This document shows, piece after piece, positions 24,640 through 32,214 of a stretch of DNA of 64,000 nucleotides. The position numbers and the translations under genes were made by a program. The notes beneath the pieces are model-generated. The model ran no database searches, was not told the DNA's origin, and saw only the letters and a list, made by a program, of their open reading frames with translations. How positions within the stretch are numbered: position 1 is the first letter of the stretch; every line of letters begins with the position of its first letter. The stretch comes from CAVVPY01 sp963750295 (GTDB lineage: Bacteria; Actinomycetota; Actinomycetes; Mycobacteriales; Jatrophihabitantaceae), in assembly GCA_963750295.1 (NCBI GenBank), contig CAVVPY010000001.1, positions 806,001 through 870,000 of the forward strand. Direction: 5' to 3'.

Positions 24640-26091
24640 TCAGGTCTCGTCGTCCCCGTCCGGATGCGCCCGAGCCCACGCGATCGACGACTTCGGCACC
24701 GGCCGCTGGTGCAGCACGGCGCCTGCCCGTGGTGCCTGATCGAACCGGAAGGACTGCCAGTAGTCGTAGGCCAAGGCATCATTGGGCGACAACGCGGGCA
24801 GGTGGTACGTGCGCTCGGTGAAGGCGAGTACGGACGAGAGCGAGGCCGTCTGAGAGTCGGTGAATCCTGATTTGGAGTACGGACTCACGATGACCATCGG
24901 CAGCCGGATGCCCTGGCGCGTGCCGTCCGGGTTGATCTGCGGCGGCACATGGTCGTAGAAGCAGCCGCAGTCGTCGTAGGTGATGAAGATCGCCGTCGAG
25001 TTCCAGTCCCGCCCGTTCTCGATCGCCGACACGACCTGGCCGATCCAGTTGTCCCCGGCCAGCATCGAGGTGTTGTTGTGCTGGCTGGTCGCGGTGCCGA
25101 CCACCCGCGAACTCGACGCGGACGGCGTCACCACCGAGTACGCCGGCAAGTGACCACGCGCCGCGTCGGTGAGGACCTGTTGCGAGCGCACGAGGTTGTT
25201 CACCTGCTGGGTGTACAGGCAGTCGGCGAGGCTGGGGCAGATCGACCAGCCGTACCCTCCGCCCGCATTGCCCGCGTCCGCCCTCGTCGTCCCATAGATC
25301 TTCCAGCTCAACCGCGCGGCGTCCAGTTCGTCGAAGATGCTCGACACGTGGCTGACCGGCGACGGCCGGTACGGTCCGCTTCCATCGGCGTTCGGCACGC
25401 AGGACGGAACCTTGATCCTGGCCGCGCCGGGCGACGGGGCCCAGTCCGCGAGCCGGTTCGAGTCGCAGCCCCAACCAGGGCCGGGTGCGACGTTCGGGTC
25501 CGCTCGGGGGTTGTTCCCGGTGAAGCCATCGAGCGTGGCTGTCGCCGCATACAGATGGCCGCCCCAGGATGGCGAGTTGCTCATCGAGAAGGTTCGGTCG
25601 GACACCACAAAGCGATCGGCGAGCGTCGCGAGATTGGGGATGTCGTCGCGGTTGTAGTAGGTCAGGCACGAGTAGGTCGGCGCGGCGCATCCGTGCAAGG
25701 ACGCCCAGCCGTCCATGGCACCGTTGTCGATCGCTCGCAGCTGCCCCCCGCTGCCATGTTCGACCGAGGGCACGATGTCCGGGCTGTGGGTCATCTGCAC
25801 GACCGTGCCGTCCTGGAGGCGGACCGGGCCGACGTGACCGTCACACGGAGTCGACCGCGTGGCGCAGTACTTGCCGAGCGTCTCGTCGAAGCTGTGGTTC
25901 TCCTGGAAGATCAGCACGACGTGCCGGATCGGGCTCCCAGAACCGGCACCGAGTTCGGCGACGCTGGCGGTGCCCGCTGCGTACCCGGTTTCAACAGCGG
26001 CGGTCGGCCGCATCACGGCCAGCGCGGGTAGGAGCAGCGCGCAGGTCACCGCGAGGGCTGCACGTGCGCTGCCACGAGCCGCGATCGACAT
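24640..26091 (-). CDS. Secreted phosphoesterase (phospholipase C/acid phosphatase family)
   Basis: A 483-residue exported protein: signal peptide over residues 1-32, a ~20-residue linker, then one phosphoesterase domain that begins SPIRHVVLIFQENHSFDETLG and contains YDDCGCFYDHVPP. It is close to identical over about 430 residues to the catalytic part of the downstream 1324-residue protein, so the two are a tandem duplication; this copy lacks the NHL and Ig-like modules. Many paired cysteines fit an extracellular protein. The ATG at 26091 is chosen over GTG 26097 because GGAGG lies 5 nt upstream. The likely role is phosphate release from organic phosphates or phospholipids; the substrate is unknown. 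Confidence 0.88.
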   Translation of the reverse strand: MSIAARGSARAALAVTCALLLPALAVMRPTAAVETGYAAGTASVAELGAGSGSPIRHVVLIFQENHSFDETLGKYCATRSTPCDGHVGPVRLQDGTVVQMTHSPDIVPSVEHGSGGQLRAIDNGAMDGWASLHGCAAPTYSCLTYYNRDDIPNLATLADRFVVSDRTFSMSNSPSWGGHLYAATATLDGFTGNNPRADPNVAPGPGWGCDSNRLADWAPSPGAARIKVPSCVPNADGSGPYRPSPVSHVSSIFDELDAARLSWKIYGTTRADAGNAGGGYGWSICPSLADCLYTQQVNNLVRSQQVLTDAARGHLPAYSVVTPSASSSRVVGTATSQHNNTSMLAGDNWIGQVVSAIENGRDWNSTAIFITYDDCGCFYDHVPPQINPDGTRQGIRLPMVIVSPYSKSGFTDSQTASLSSVLAFTERTYHLPALSPNDALAYDYWQSFRFDQAPRAGAVLHQRPVPKSSIAWARAHPDGDDET

Positions 26092-26181
26092 GGTCACCTC
26101 CCGCTCCCGGCATGGTCCCGGCGAGCTTGGTCGACGTGCCGCGTGCGGGCTGGCATCGTTCCATGGCCGACGAACCGGTTG

Positions 26182-26221
26182 TGTCTATCACGCGCCTCGC
26201 CCCGACGACAGCCGGATGACA
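26182..26221 (-). promoter_or_regulatory. Predicted PHO-box promoter of the 483-residue phosphoesterase
   Basis: On the minus strand TGTCATCCGGC (26211-26221) and TGTCGTCGGGG (26200-26210) are adjacent 11-mers matching GKTCAYYYRSG at 9 and 8 positions. TGTCGT occupies the -35 position, 17 bp before the extended -10 TGA-TAGACA (26190-26182). The layout is the same as at the large paralogue. Confidence 0.5.
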
Positions 26222-26270
26222 GAAGGTGAGCTGGTCTTGGTGCCGCCGCTACCGGGCCGGCCATGGTCCG

Positions 26271-26276
26271 TACGCT
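26271..26276 (+). promoter_or_regulatory. -10 box of a leaderless promoter (DUF3046 gene)
   Basis: TACGCT is followed by 6 nt (TGGCCG) and then GTG at 26283, which sets the start of the small gene. Confidence 0.6.
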
Positions 26277-26282
26277 TGGCCG

Positions 26283-26474
26283 GTGCGGATGACTGAGTTC
26301 TGGGGACGGATGGACGAGCGCTTCGGGGCCGGCTACGCCCGTAGCCTGGCCGCCGACTACCGCGTCCCCCTGCTCGGCGTCACCGTGGACCAGGCGCTCG
26401 CCCGCGGCGATGAGGCCAAGGACGTGTGGCGCGCCGTGTGCGCCGAATTCGACGTGCCGTCCCACTTGCGCTAG
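26283..26474 (+). CDS. DUF3046 family small protein
   Basis: A 63-residue protein beginning MRMTEFWGRMDERFG and ending VWRAVCAEFDVPSHLR, the pattern of the actinobacterial DUF3046 family, which is typically encoded just upstream of recA. Function is unknown. The GTG at 26283 gives the family-typical MR-x-TEFW start and lies 6 nt after a TACGCT box, so a longer frame from 26226 is not needed. No membrane segment is present. It is not in the same transcript block as recA, which has its own SOS promoter downstream. Confidence 0.85.
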   Translation: MRMTEFWGRMDERFGAGYARSLAADYRVPLLGVTVDQALARGDEAKDVWRAVCAEFDVPSHLR

Positions 26475-26486
26475 CCAACCAATCGC

Positions 26487-26542
26487 CCAGCTAGTTGGCA
26501 CCAGCTAGTTGGCACCAGCTGGTTAGCACCAGCTGGTCAACA
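26487..26542. repeat. Four tandem 14-bp repeats upstream of recA
   Basis: CCAGCTAGTTGGCA occurs at 26487-26500 and 26501-26514, followed by CCAGCTGGTTAGCA (26515-26528) and CCAGCTGGTCAACA (26529-26542). The core CCAGCTAGTTGG is nearly palindromic. The array ends 26 bp before the recA -35 region, so it may be an operator array or a copy-number-variable spacer. Confidence 0.85.
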
Positions 26543-26567
26543 CCCGCGACACGCGGGCTCGACCTGC

Positions 26568-26596
26568 TGTCACATCGAACAGGTGTTCGCTAAAGT
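26568..26596 (+). promoter_or_regulatory. recA promoter with LexA box
   Basis: A -35-like TGTCAC (26568-26573) and a -10 TAAAGT (26591-26596) are 17 bp apart. The LexA box TCGAACAGGTGTTCGC (26575-26590) fills the spacer and matches the actinobacterial consensus TCGAAC-N4-GTTCGA at 11 of 12 positions. LexA bound here would block RNA polymerase until SOS induction. Confidence 0.8.
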
Positions 26597-26708
26597 CTGT
26601 CCACAGCGGGATCCGCCGTCCACAGTCGGGCGGTTCTGCACCGAAGTGTCGGTGGCGGGTCCTAGCGTCGCTCGCAACAGCACCGGATCACTTGTGGGGA
26701 GAACGTCG

Positions 26709-27758
26709 ATGGCAGCAGGATTCGACCGGGACAAGGCGCTCGACGTCGCCATGTCCCAGATCGACAAGCAGTACGGCAAGGGCGCTGTCATGCGTCTCGG
26801 CGACCGTCCGGCCGTCCCGATCGAGGTGATCCCGACCGGCTCGATCGCACTGGACGTCGCGCTGGGCATCGGCGGGTTACCGCGCGGGCGCGTGATCGAG
26901 ATCTACGGCCCGGAGTCGTCGGGTAAGACGACCGTCGCGCTGCATGCTGTCGCGAACGCGCAGGCGGCGGGCGGCATCGCTGCGTTCATCGACGCCGAGC
27001 ACGCGCTCGATCCCGAGTACGCCAAGGCGCTCGGTGTCGACACCGATGCGTTGCTGGTGAGCCAACCGGACACCGGCGAGCAGGCACTCGAGATCATGGA
27101 CATGCTGATCAGATCGGGTGCGCTCGACGTCATCGTCGTCGACTCGGTGGCCGCTCTCGTCCCGCGCGCCGAGATCGAGGGCGAGATGGGTGACAGCCAC
27201 GTCGGCCTGCAGGCCCGACTGATGAGTCAGGCGCTGCGCAAGATCACCGGTGCGCTGAGCAACTCCGGTACGACCGCGATCTTCATCAACCAGTTGCGCG
27301 AGAAGATCGGCGTCATGTTCGGCTCGCCAGAAACGACGACCGGTGGCCGGGCGCTGAAGTTCTACTCGTCCGTGCGGCTGGACGTGCGTCGCATCGAGAC
27401 GCTCAAGGACGGTGCCGACGCCGTGGGTAACCGCACCCGCGTGAAGGTGGTCAAGAACAAGGTCGCGCCGCCGTTCAAGCAGGCCGAGTTCGACATCGTG
27501 TACGGGCAGGGCATCAGCCGTGAGGGTTCGTTGATCGATGTGGGCGTCGAGCAGGGACTGATCAAGAAGTCCGGGGCCTGGTACACCTACGAGTCCGATC
27601 AGCTTGGCCAGGGCAAGGAGAACGTCCGCAGCTTCCTGCGGGACAATCCCGATCTGGCCGATGAGATCGAGAAGAAGATCAAAGAGAAGCTGGGCGTCGG
27701 CCCACGGGTGGACGAGGGCGCGCCGATCGACGTGGTCCCCACCCAGGTCGACTTCTGA
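26709..27758 (+). CDS. recA: Recombinase RecA
   Basis: RecA forms filaments on single-stranded DNA, catalyses strand exchange and triggers LexA self-cleavage. The 349-residue protein has Walker A GPESSGKTT near residue 68, the MAW-like and loop regions (VDSVAALVPRAEIEGEMGD, FINQLREKIGVMFGSPETTTGG) and a normal C-terminus. There is no intein, unlike recA of some mycobacteria. The ATG at 26709 has GGGGAG 7-8 nt upstream; an in-frame start at 26583 would lie inside the promoter. recX follows after 17 bp. Confidence 0.98.
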   Translation: MAAGFDRDKALDVAMSQIDKQYGKGAVMRLGDRPAVPIEVIPTGSIALDVALGIGGLPRGRVIEIYGPESSGKTTVALHAVANAQAAGGIAAFIDAEHALDPEYAKALGVDTDALLVSQPDTGEQALEIMDMLIRSGALDVIVVDSVAALVPRAEIEGEMGDSHVGLQARLMSQALRKITGALSNSGTTAIFINQLREKIGVMFGSPETTTGGRALKFYSSVRLDVRRIETLKDGADAVGNRTRVKVVKNKVAPPFKQAEFDIVYGQGISREGSLIDVGVEQGLIKKSGAWYTYESDQLGQGKENVRSFLRDNPDLADEIEKKIKEKLGVGPRVDEGAPIDVVPTQVDF

Positions 27759-27775
27759 CGGCTCGGCGGGCTTCG

Positions 27776-28336
27776 GTGGACCCCGCGCCGACTCAGGAGG
27801 TGCCGGACGAGTCGGTTCTCGGGCCGCCCGGCGACCCCGAGTCGGTCGCCCGAACGATCTGCCTGCGGCTGCTGGACCACCGGGCGCGGTCGCGGGCCGA
27901 ACTGGCAGCTGCGCTGCGCCGTCGGGGCGTACCCGACGACACTGCTGATCGTGTCCTCGACAGGTTCGCCGAGGTCGGGCTGATCGATGACGCGGCGCTG
28001 GCCGCCGGCTACGCCGCGGCACAGCACACCGAGCGCGGACTTGCCGGCCGAGCGGTGGCGCTGAAACTGCGCCGGCGCGGCATCGACGAGGACTCTGTGC
28101 AGGCAGCGGTGGCCCAGATCGACAGCGACGCGGAACTCGACCGCGCCCGCGCCCTGGTGGCGCGGCGGCTGCGCGCGCTGCAACACCTGCCCCCGCCGGT
28201 ACAGGCGCGGCGGCTGGTCGGCCTGCTTGCCCGAAAAGGATATCCGGCCGGCCTCGCCCACGCGGTGGTGCGGGAAACCCTGGCTGCGGACACACCGGTC
28301 GAGCTGGACTTCGGGACGGCCGAGCCCGACGGCTGA
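27776..28336 (+). CDS. recX: RecA regulator RecX
   Basis: RecX binds RecA filaments and limits their activity. The 186-residue protein shows the three-helix repeats of the family: ARTICLRLLDHRARSRAELAAALRRRGV, FAEVGLIDDAALAAGYAA, GLAGRAVALKLRRRGIDED and VGLLARKGYPAGLAHAVV. The GTG at 27776 lies 17 bp after recA, so the two genes should share the SOS promoter. The first ~20 residues are acidic, proline-rich and not conserved. Confidence 0.93.
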   Translation: MDPAPTQEVPDESVLGPPGDPESVARTICLRLLDHRARSRAELAAALRRRGVPDDTADRVLDRFAEVGLIDDAALAAGYAAAQHTERGLAGRAVALKLRRRGIDEDSVQAAVAQIDSDAELDRARALVARRLRALQHLPPPVQARRLVGLLARKGYPAGLAHAVVRETLAADTPVELDFGTAEPDG

Positions 28337-28688
28337 TCTCCTACTGGGGGAACTGCCGAGCGTGTCGGACATAGCCGCTAAACCGGGCGGAATGGGCTGT
28401 GCAATCGGCACCCGCGCGATGATCAGCCACGTGATCGCTTGCTTTGCTCACGCGGCGTTAATACTGTCGGTGGTCACGGGAAACGTCCACGACTGCGGAT
28501 CGGGCGCACAGCTCGAGCCGCAGGCGGTTTGCACATAGTCCAAGCGCCCTCCTGACGAAGAAAGGTCACACCCTCACCACCGGCGTGTGCCGCCGTTGCC
28601 GGACAGCGTCCAGGCAGCAGCGCGCCCAGCGGCGTTTCCCCATTAGGTACTGCGATGAGGAGGCGGTAGCGGTGGGTGGCGACCGGAG
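28337..28688. other. 352-bp intergenic region between recX and rny
   Basis: No convincing gene is seen here. A frame from GTG 28361 to TAG 28538 has no ribosome-binding site and no recognisable features. TTAATACT near 28458-28465 and TTAGGT near 28645-28650 look like -10 elements, so rny probably has its own promoter. CTGCGG (28493-28498) and CCGCAG (28517-28522) can form a small hairpin. A leader or small RNA cannot be excluded. Confidence 0.4.
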
Positions 28689-30470
28689 ATGACGGGAGTC
28701 TGGTACGCGGCAGTCGGGGCCGGTTTCATCCTCGGACTGCTGTTTCTTCTCGCCTACAACCGCCGGGGTCTGCCGCGCGACGCGTCGCCCGGCCGACATG
28801 CCGGCCCCGCGAGCGCCGAGGGTCACGGCGACCCGGCCACCGACGGCCTCCCTGACGCGGAGCAGCTGCTGGGTGCGCACGCGAGCTTCGACGAACTGCG
28901 TCACAGCGCCGAGACCGAGGCGGCGGCAACCAGGCGGGCTGCCCGCGCCGAGGCGCAGTCGTCGGCTGCCGAAGCGGCTGCGTTGCTCAGCCGTGCCGAG
29001 GGGGAGGCCGCAGAGCTGCTCGCCGCAGCGCGGCGCACCGCGCGGGATGAGGCGGCCGAAGCCGGGGTCGAGATCCGTCGTCGGCAGGACGAGGTCGGCG
29101 AGCGCGAGCGGCGCGCGGCCGAGACCGAGAGCGCGGTACACGCCGAGCAGCGCCGCGTTGCCGCCGAGACCGGCGAACTGGACCGGTCCCTGGCCCAACT
29201 TGCCGCGCGCGAGCGGGAGCTGGAGTTGGCCGACGCGACGCTCGCGCGCCGGGCCACAGATCTCGACCGGCGCGACAGCGAACTCGGGGCCCGCGCAGTC
29301 GCCCTCGACGAGCGGGCGGTGGACTTCGAGCGCGAGCTGGAACGGATCGCCGGGCTGACGGCGGACGAGGCGAAAGCGGAGTTGCTGGCCGGGGTCGAGG
29401 CCGGCGCCCGGCGTGAGGCGGCGCTGCTGGTGCGCACGCTCGAGAACGAGGCCCGCACCGAGGGCACCCAGCGGGCACGGGCGATCGTGGTCGAGGCCGT
29501 CCAGCGGGTCGCGAGCGAGCAGACCACCGAGACCGTCGTCAGCGTCCTGCACCTGCCGAGTGAGGAGATGAAGGGCCGGATCATCGGCCGCGAGGGGCGC
29601 AACATCCGCGCCTACGAGTCGGTCACCGGCGTCAACCTCATCATCGACGACACCCCGGAAGCGGTGCTGCTGTCGTGTTTCGACCCAGTGCGCCGCGAGG
29701 TGGGACGACTGACGCTCGAGCGGCTCATCCTGGACGGCCGGATCCACCCGCACCGGATCGAAGAGGCGTACGAGCAAAGCCGCGACGAGGTCGACGAGCT
29801 GTGCCTGCGCGCGGCTCGTGATGCGCTAGCCGAGGTGGGGCTCGCCGAGATCGACGAGCGGCTGATGCCGACGCTGGGACGGCTGAAGTACCGCACCAGC
29901 TACGGCCAGAACGTCCTCGGGCACCTCGTCGAGACCGCCCACATCGCCGGGGTGATGGCCGCCGAATTGGGCATCGAACCCACGCTGATCAAGCGGTGTG
30001 CATTCCTGCACGACATCGGCAAGGCGCTCACGCACGAGGTCGAGGGCAGCCACGCGATCATCGGAGCGGAACTGCTGCGCAAGTACGGCGAGGACGAAGC
30101 GGTGGCTCACGCGGTCGAGGCGCACCACAACGAGGTGCAGCCACGCACCATCGAGGCCGTGCTGACCCAGGCGTCGGACACCTGCTCTGCCGCCCGGCCC
30201 GGAGCGCGACGCGAGTCGCTCGAGTCCTACGTGAAGCGGCTCGCCCGGATCGAAGAGATCGCCGCCTCCAAGCCCGGCGTCGAGAAGGTCTTCGCCATGC
30301 AGTCCGGCCGGGAGGTCCGGGTGATGGTGCAACCGGGTGAGGTGGACGATCTGGCTGCCTCGGTCATCGCCCGCGAGGTGGCCAAGCAGATCGAGGATGA
30401 GCTGACCTACCCCGGGCAGATCAGGGTCACGGTCGTGCGCGAGTGGCGCGCCACCGAGATCGCGCACTGA
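28689..30470 (+). CDS. rny: Ribonuclease Y
   Basis: RNase Y is a membrane-tethered endoribonuclease that starts mRNA decay. The 593-residue protein has an N-terminal transmembrane helix (YAAVGAGFILGLLFLLAY), a long Ala/Glu/Arg-rich coiled coil (about residues 55-235), a KH domain (MKGRIIGREGRNIRAYESVTG, near residue 295) and the HD domain with LHDIGKALTHEVEGSHA near residue 440. All expected parts are present. The ATG at 28689 lacks a good ribosome-binding site, but the membrane helix starts immediately after it. Confidence 0.94.
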   Translation: MTGVWYAAVGAGFILGLLFLLAYNRRGLPRDASPGRHAGPASAEGHGDPATDGLPDAEQLLGAHASFDELRHSAETEAAATRRAARAEAQSSAAEAAALLSRAEGEAAELLAAARRTARDEAAEAGVEIRRRQDEVGERERRAAETESAVHAEQRRVAAETGELDRSLAQLAARERELELADATLARRATDLDRRDSELGARAVALDERAVDFERELERIAGLTADEAKAELLAGVEAGARREAALLVRTLENEARTEGTQRARAIVVEAVQRVASEQTTETVVSVLHLPSEEMKGRIIGREGRNIRAYESVTGVNLIIDDTPEAVLLSCFDPVRREVGRLTLERLILDGRIHPHRIEEAYEQSRDEVDELCLRAARDALAEVGLAEIDERLMPTLGRLKYRTSYGQNVLGHLVETAHIAGVMAAELGIEPTLIKRCAFLHDIGKALTHEVEGSHAIIGAELLRKYGEDEAVAHAVEAHHNEVQPRTIEAVLTQASDTCSAARPGARRESLESYVKRLARIEEIAASKPGVEKVFAMQSGREVRVMVQPGEVDDLAASVIAREVAKQIEDELTYPGQIRVTVVREWRATEIAH

Positions 30471-30478
30471 CGACCACG

Positions 30479-31195
30479 ATGCGTCCCGCACTGCTCGGGG
30501 TGCTGCTCGTCGTCGCGAGCGCCGTCGGCTGCACCTCGGCGGTGCAGGGGACACCGGGCGGCACGCCGCCCGCCCGTTCGCCGGCGCGCAGCGCCGCTGC
30601 CGACCCGGTCACTCGCTGCTCGGCCGAAGGCACGACGCGCGCGCTCACCGGTTGCCTGGGCACCGCGATCGGCCGGTATTGGAGCGCCACCCTTGCCCGC
30701 ACCGTCGCCGAGCAGGTTGTCCTGGCCCCCGAGCGTGCGGCGGTGCCGGCGCAGTGTCGGGCCGGGCTGACCGAGGCCCCGGCATTCACCTGTTCGGCGG
30801 ACCGAACGCTCTACTTCACCGGCGGCTTTCTGCGCACCCTGGCCGCACAGTTCACGGGCGGCGATCTCGGCTTCGCGTTCGCCGCGGTGCAGGCACACGA
30901 GATGGGCCACATCGTCCAGTTCGCGGTGCACCAGCGACAGATCGAGGCGCGTCCACCGACCCGCTCGCAGCGGGTGTTCGTCGAGCAGCAGGCCGACTGC
31001 CTGTCCGGCGTGTGGGCGGCCGCTGCGGACGTCGACCTGGACACCTTCCGCGCCGTCGCCGCCCGCCTGCTCCGCCTGATCAGCAGCCCGCGCGAGGACG
31101 CCACGCACGGGACGCCTGCGTCCCGCCTCGCCGCGATCGAGCGGGGCATCAGCGGCGCGAGCCCGCACGCCTGCCACTTGGGCACGTCGCGCTGA
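30479..31195 (+). CDS. Neutral zinc metallopeptidase-like lipoprotein
   Basis: A 238-residue protein related to the YpfJ/neutral zinc metallopeptidase family. It starts with a lipoprotein-type signal (LLGVLLVVASAVGCTS) with the acceptor cysteine near residue 18. The zinc motif HEMGH (H140-H144) and a later EQQADCLSGVW segment are the family hallmarks. It probably sits on the outer face of the membrane. The ATG at 30479 follows rny by 8 bp, so the two may be co-transcribed. Substrate is unknown. Confidence 0.85.
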   Translation: MRPALLGVLLVVASAVGCTSAVQGTPGGTPPARSPARSAAADPVTRCSAEGTTRALTGCLGTAIGRYWSATLARTVAEQVVLAPERAAVPAQCRAGLTEAPAFTCSADRTLYFTGGFLRTLAAQFTGGDLGFAFAAVQAHEMGHIVQFAVHQRQIEARPPTRSQRVFVEQQADCLSGVWAAAADVDLDTFRAVAARLLRLISSPREDATHGTPASRLAAIERGISGASPHACHLGTSR

Positions 31196-31202
31196 TCGAA
31201 AC

Positions 31203-32186
31203 CTAGGGATCGAGCAACTGGTCCAGCCGTTGCACGATCGGCCATGCCCCCGCGGCCGTGTTCGACAGCACCGTGTACGTCAGGCCGGTCAACGGGTCGT
31301 GTGCGGACCGGAACGAGACTCCGTAGTCGTAGCCCTCGAACAGGACGCCGCTGCCCGTCGCGTGCAGCCAGAAGCCGAGCCCGTAACGCTTGCCTTCCTT
31401 CGGGACGTCGTTGCGCGGTCGGGTGAACTCGGCCAGCAGCCCGGGCTCGACGATCCGGCCGTCGAACATCGCCGCCCAGAGCGCGCGGAGGTCGCTCACT
31501 GTGGTGTACGCACCGCCGTCCCCGCTGCCGCGCACGGGTACGTGGAACACATTGGTGCGCCCGTCCTCGAGGTACCCGAGCGCAGCGTCACCGGGCAGCT
31601 CGTCCGAGCGCAGGAACGACGTCGCCGACAGGCCGGCCGGCCGGCACACGAGCTCGTCCACGAGGTCGTGGAACGGTGCACCCGCCGACCGCTCGGCGAT
31701 GAGGGCGAGGACGACGAATCCGCCGTTGCAGTAGGAGAATCGCGCGCCGGCAGGAAACTTGGTCGGGATCCCATCGAGGGCCGGCAGGTAGTCCTCGGTC
31801 CGGACCAGCTCCGAAACCGGCACCTTGAGCGGGACGTCGACCGGCTCGTCCTCGTCGACGTAGTCGCCGATGCCGGACGTGTGTGCGAGCAGGTGCTCGA
31901 CGGTGACCTCCGCCGCGATGAGCGGTAGGTCCGCGCCCAGGACAGAGCGGGCGCTGGTGGCGAACGACAGCACCCCATCAGCGATGAGCCGGGCGACCAC
32001 CAGTGCGGTCAGTCCCTTGGCACCGCTGGCAATCGCGAACCGGGTCTCGACGTCCGCTGCGATGCCGTGCGCGCGGTCGGCCAGCCCGTACGCCCGCTCG
32101 AAGTCGATCTCGCTGCCGTTGCTGACCGACACCACGCCCGAGAAGCCGTCGGCAAGAGCCTCGATGTCGACTGCGAGCCCGTTCAC
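31203..32186 (-). CDS. Beta-lactamase-family serine hydrolase
   Basis: A 327-residue class C beta-lactamase/esterase-like protein. The nucleophile motif is S-G-A-K (S54, K57), followed by LLAHTSGIGDY and the second motif Y-C-N (RFSYCNGGF). There is no signal peptide, so it is probably cytosolic and acts as an esterase or peptidase rather than a drug-resistance enzyme. The GTG at 32186 is chosen because the longer frame runs into miaB and because a TACGGT box lies 8 nt upstream. It is divergent from miaB and converges on the metallopeptidase gene. Confidence 0.82.
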   Translation of the reverse strand: MNGLAVDIEALADGFSGVVSVSNGSEIDFERAYGLADRAHGIAADVETRFAIASGAKGLTALVVARLIADGVLSFATSARSVLGADLPLIAAEVTVEHLLAHTSGIGDYVDEDEPVDVPLKVPVSELVRTEDYLPALDGIPTKFPAGARFSYCNGGFVVLALIAERSAGAPFHDLVDELVCRPAGLSATSFLRSDELPGDAALGYLEDGRTNVFHVPVRGSGDGGAYTTVSDLRALWAAMFDGRIVEPGLLAEFTRPRNDVPKEGKRYGLGFWLHATGSGVLFEGYDYGVSFRSAHDPLTGLTYTVLSNTAAGAWPIVQRLDQLLDP

Positions 32187-32194
32187 GACAGGTG

Positions 32195-32204
32195 ACCGTA
32201 TCCT
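32195..32204. promoter_or_regulatory. Overlapping divergent -10 boxes (serine hydrolase and miaB)
   Basis: TACGGT on the minus strand (32200-32195) and TATCCT on the plus strand (32199-32204) share 2 bp. They lie 8 nt and 10 nt from their respective start codons, so the two promoters should exclude each other. Confidence 0.5.
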
Positions 32205-32214
32205 GGACCGCGCC

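Noticed and set aside
26568..26640. DnaA boxes in the recA leader (two GTCCACAG sites)
   Set aside because: They are only partial matches and occur within ordinary leader sequence; LexA control already explains the promoter.
28361..28540. Possible small secreted protein in the recX-rny gap
   Set aside because: The frame has a hydrophobic stretch but no ribosome-binding site, no leaderless box at the right distance and no recognisable relatives.
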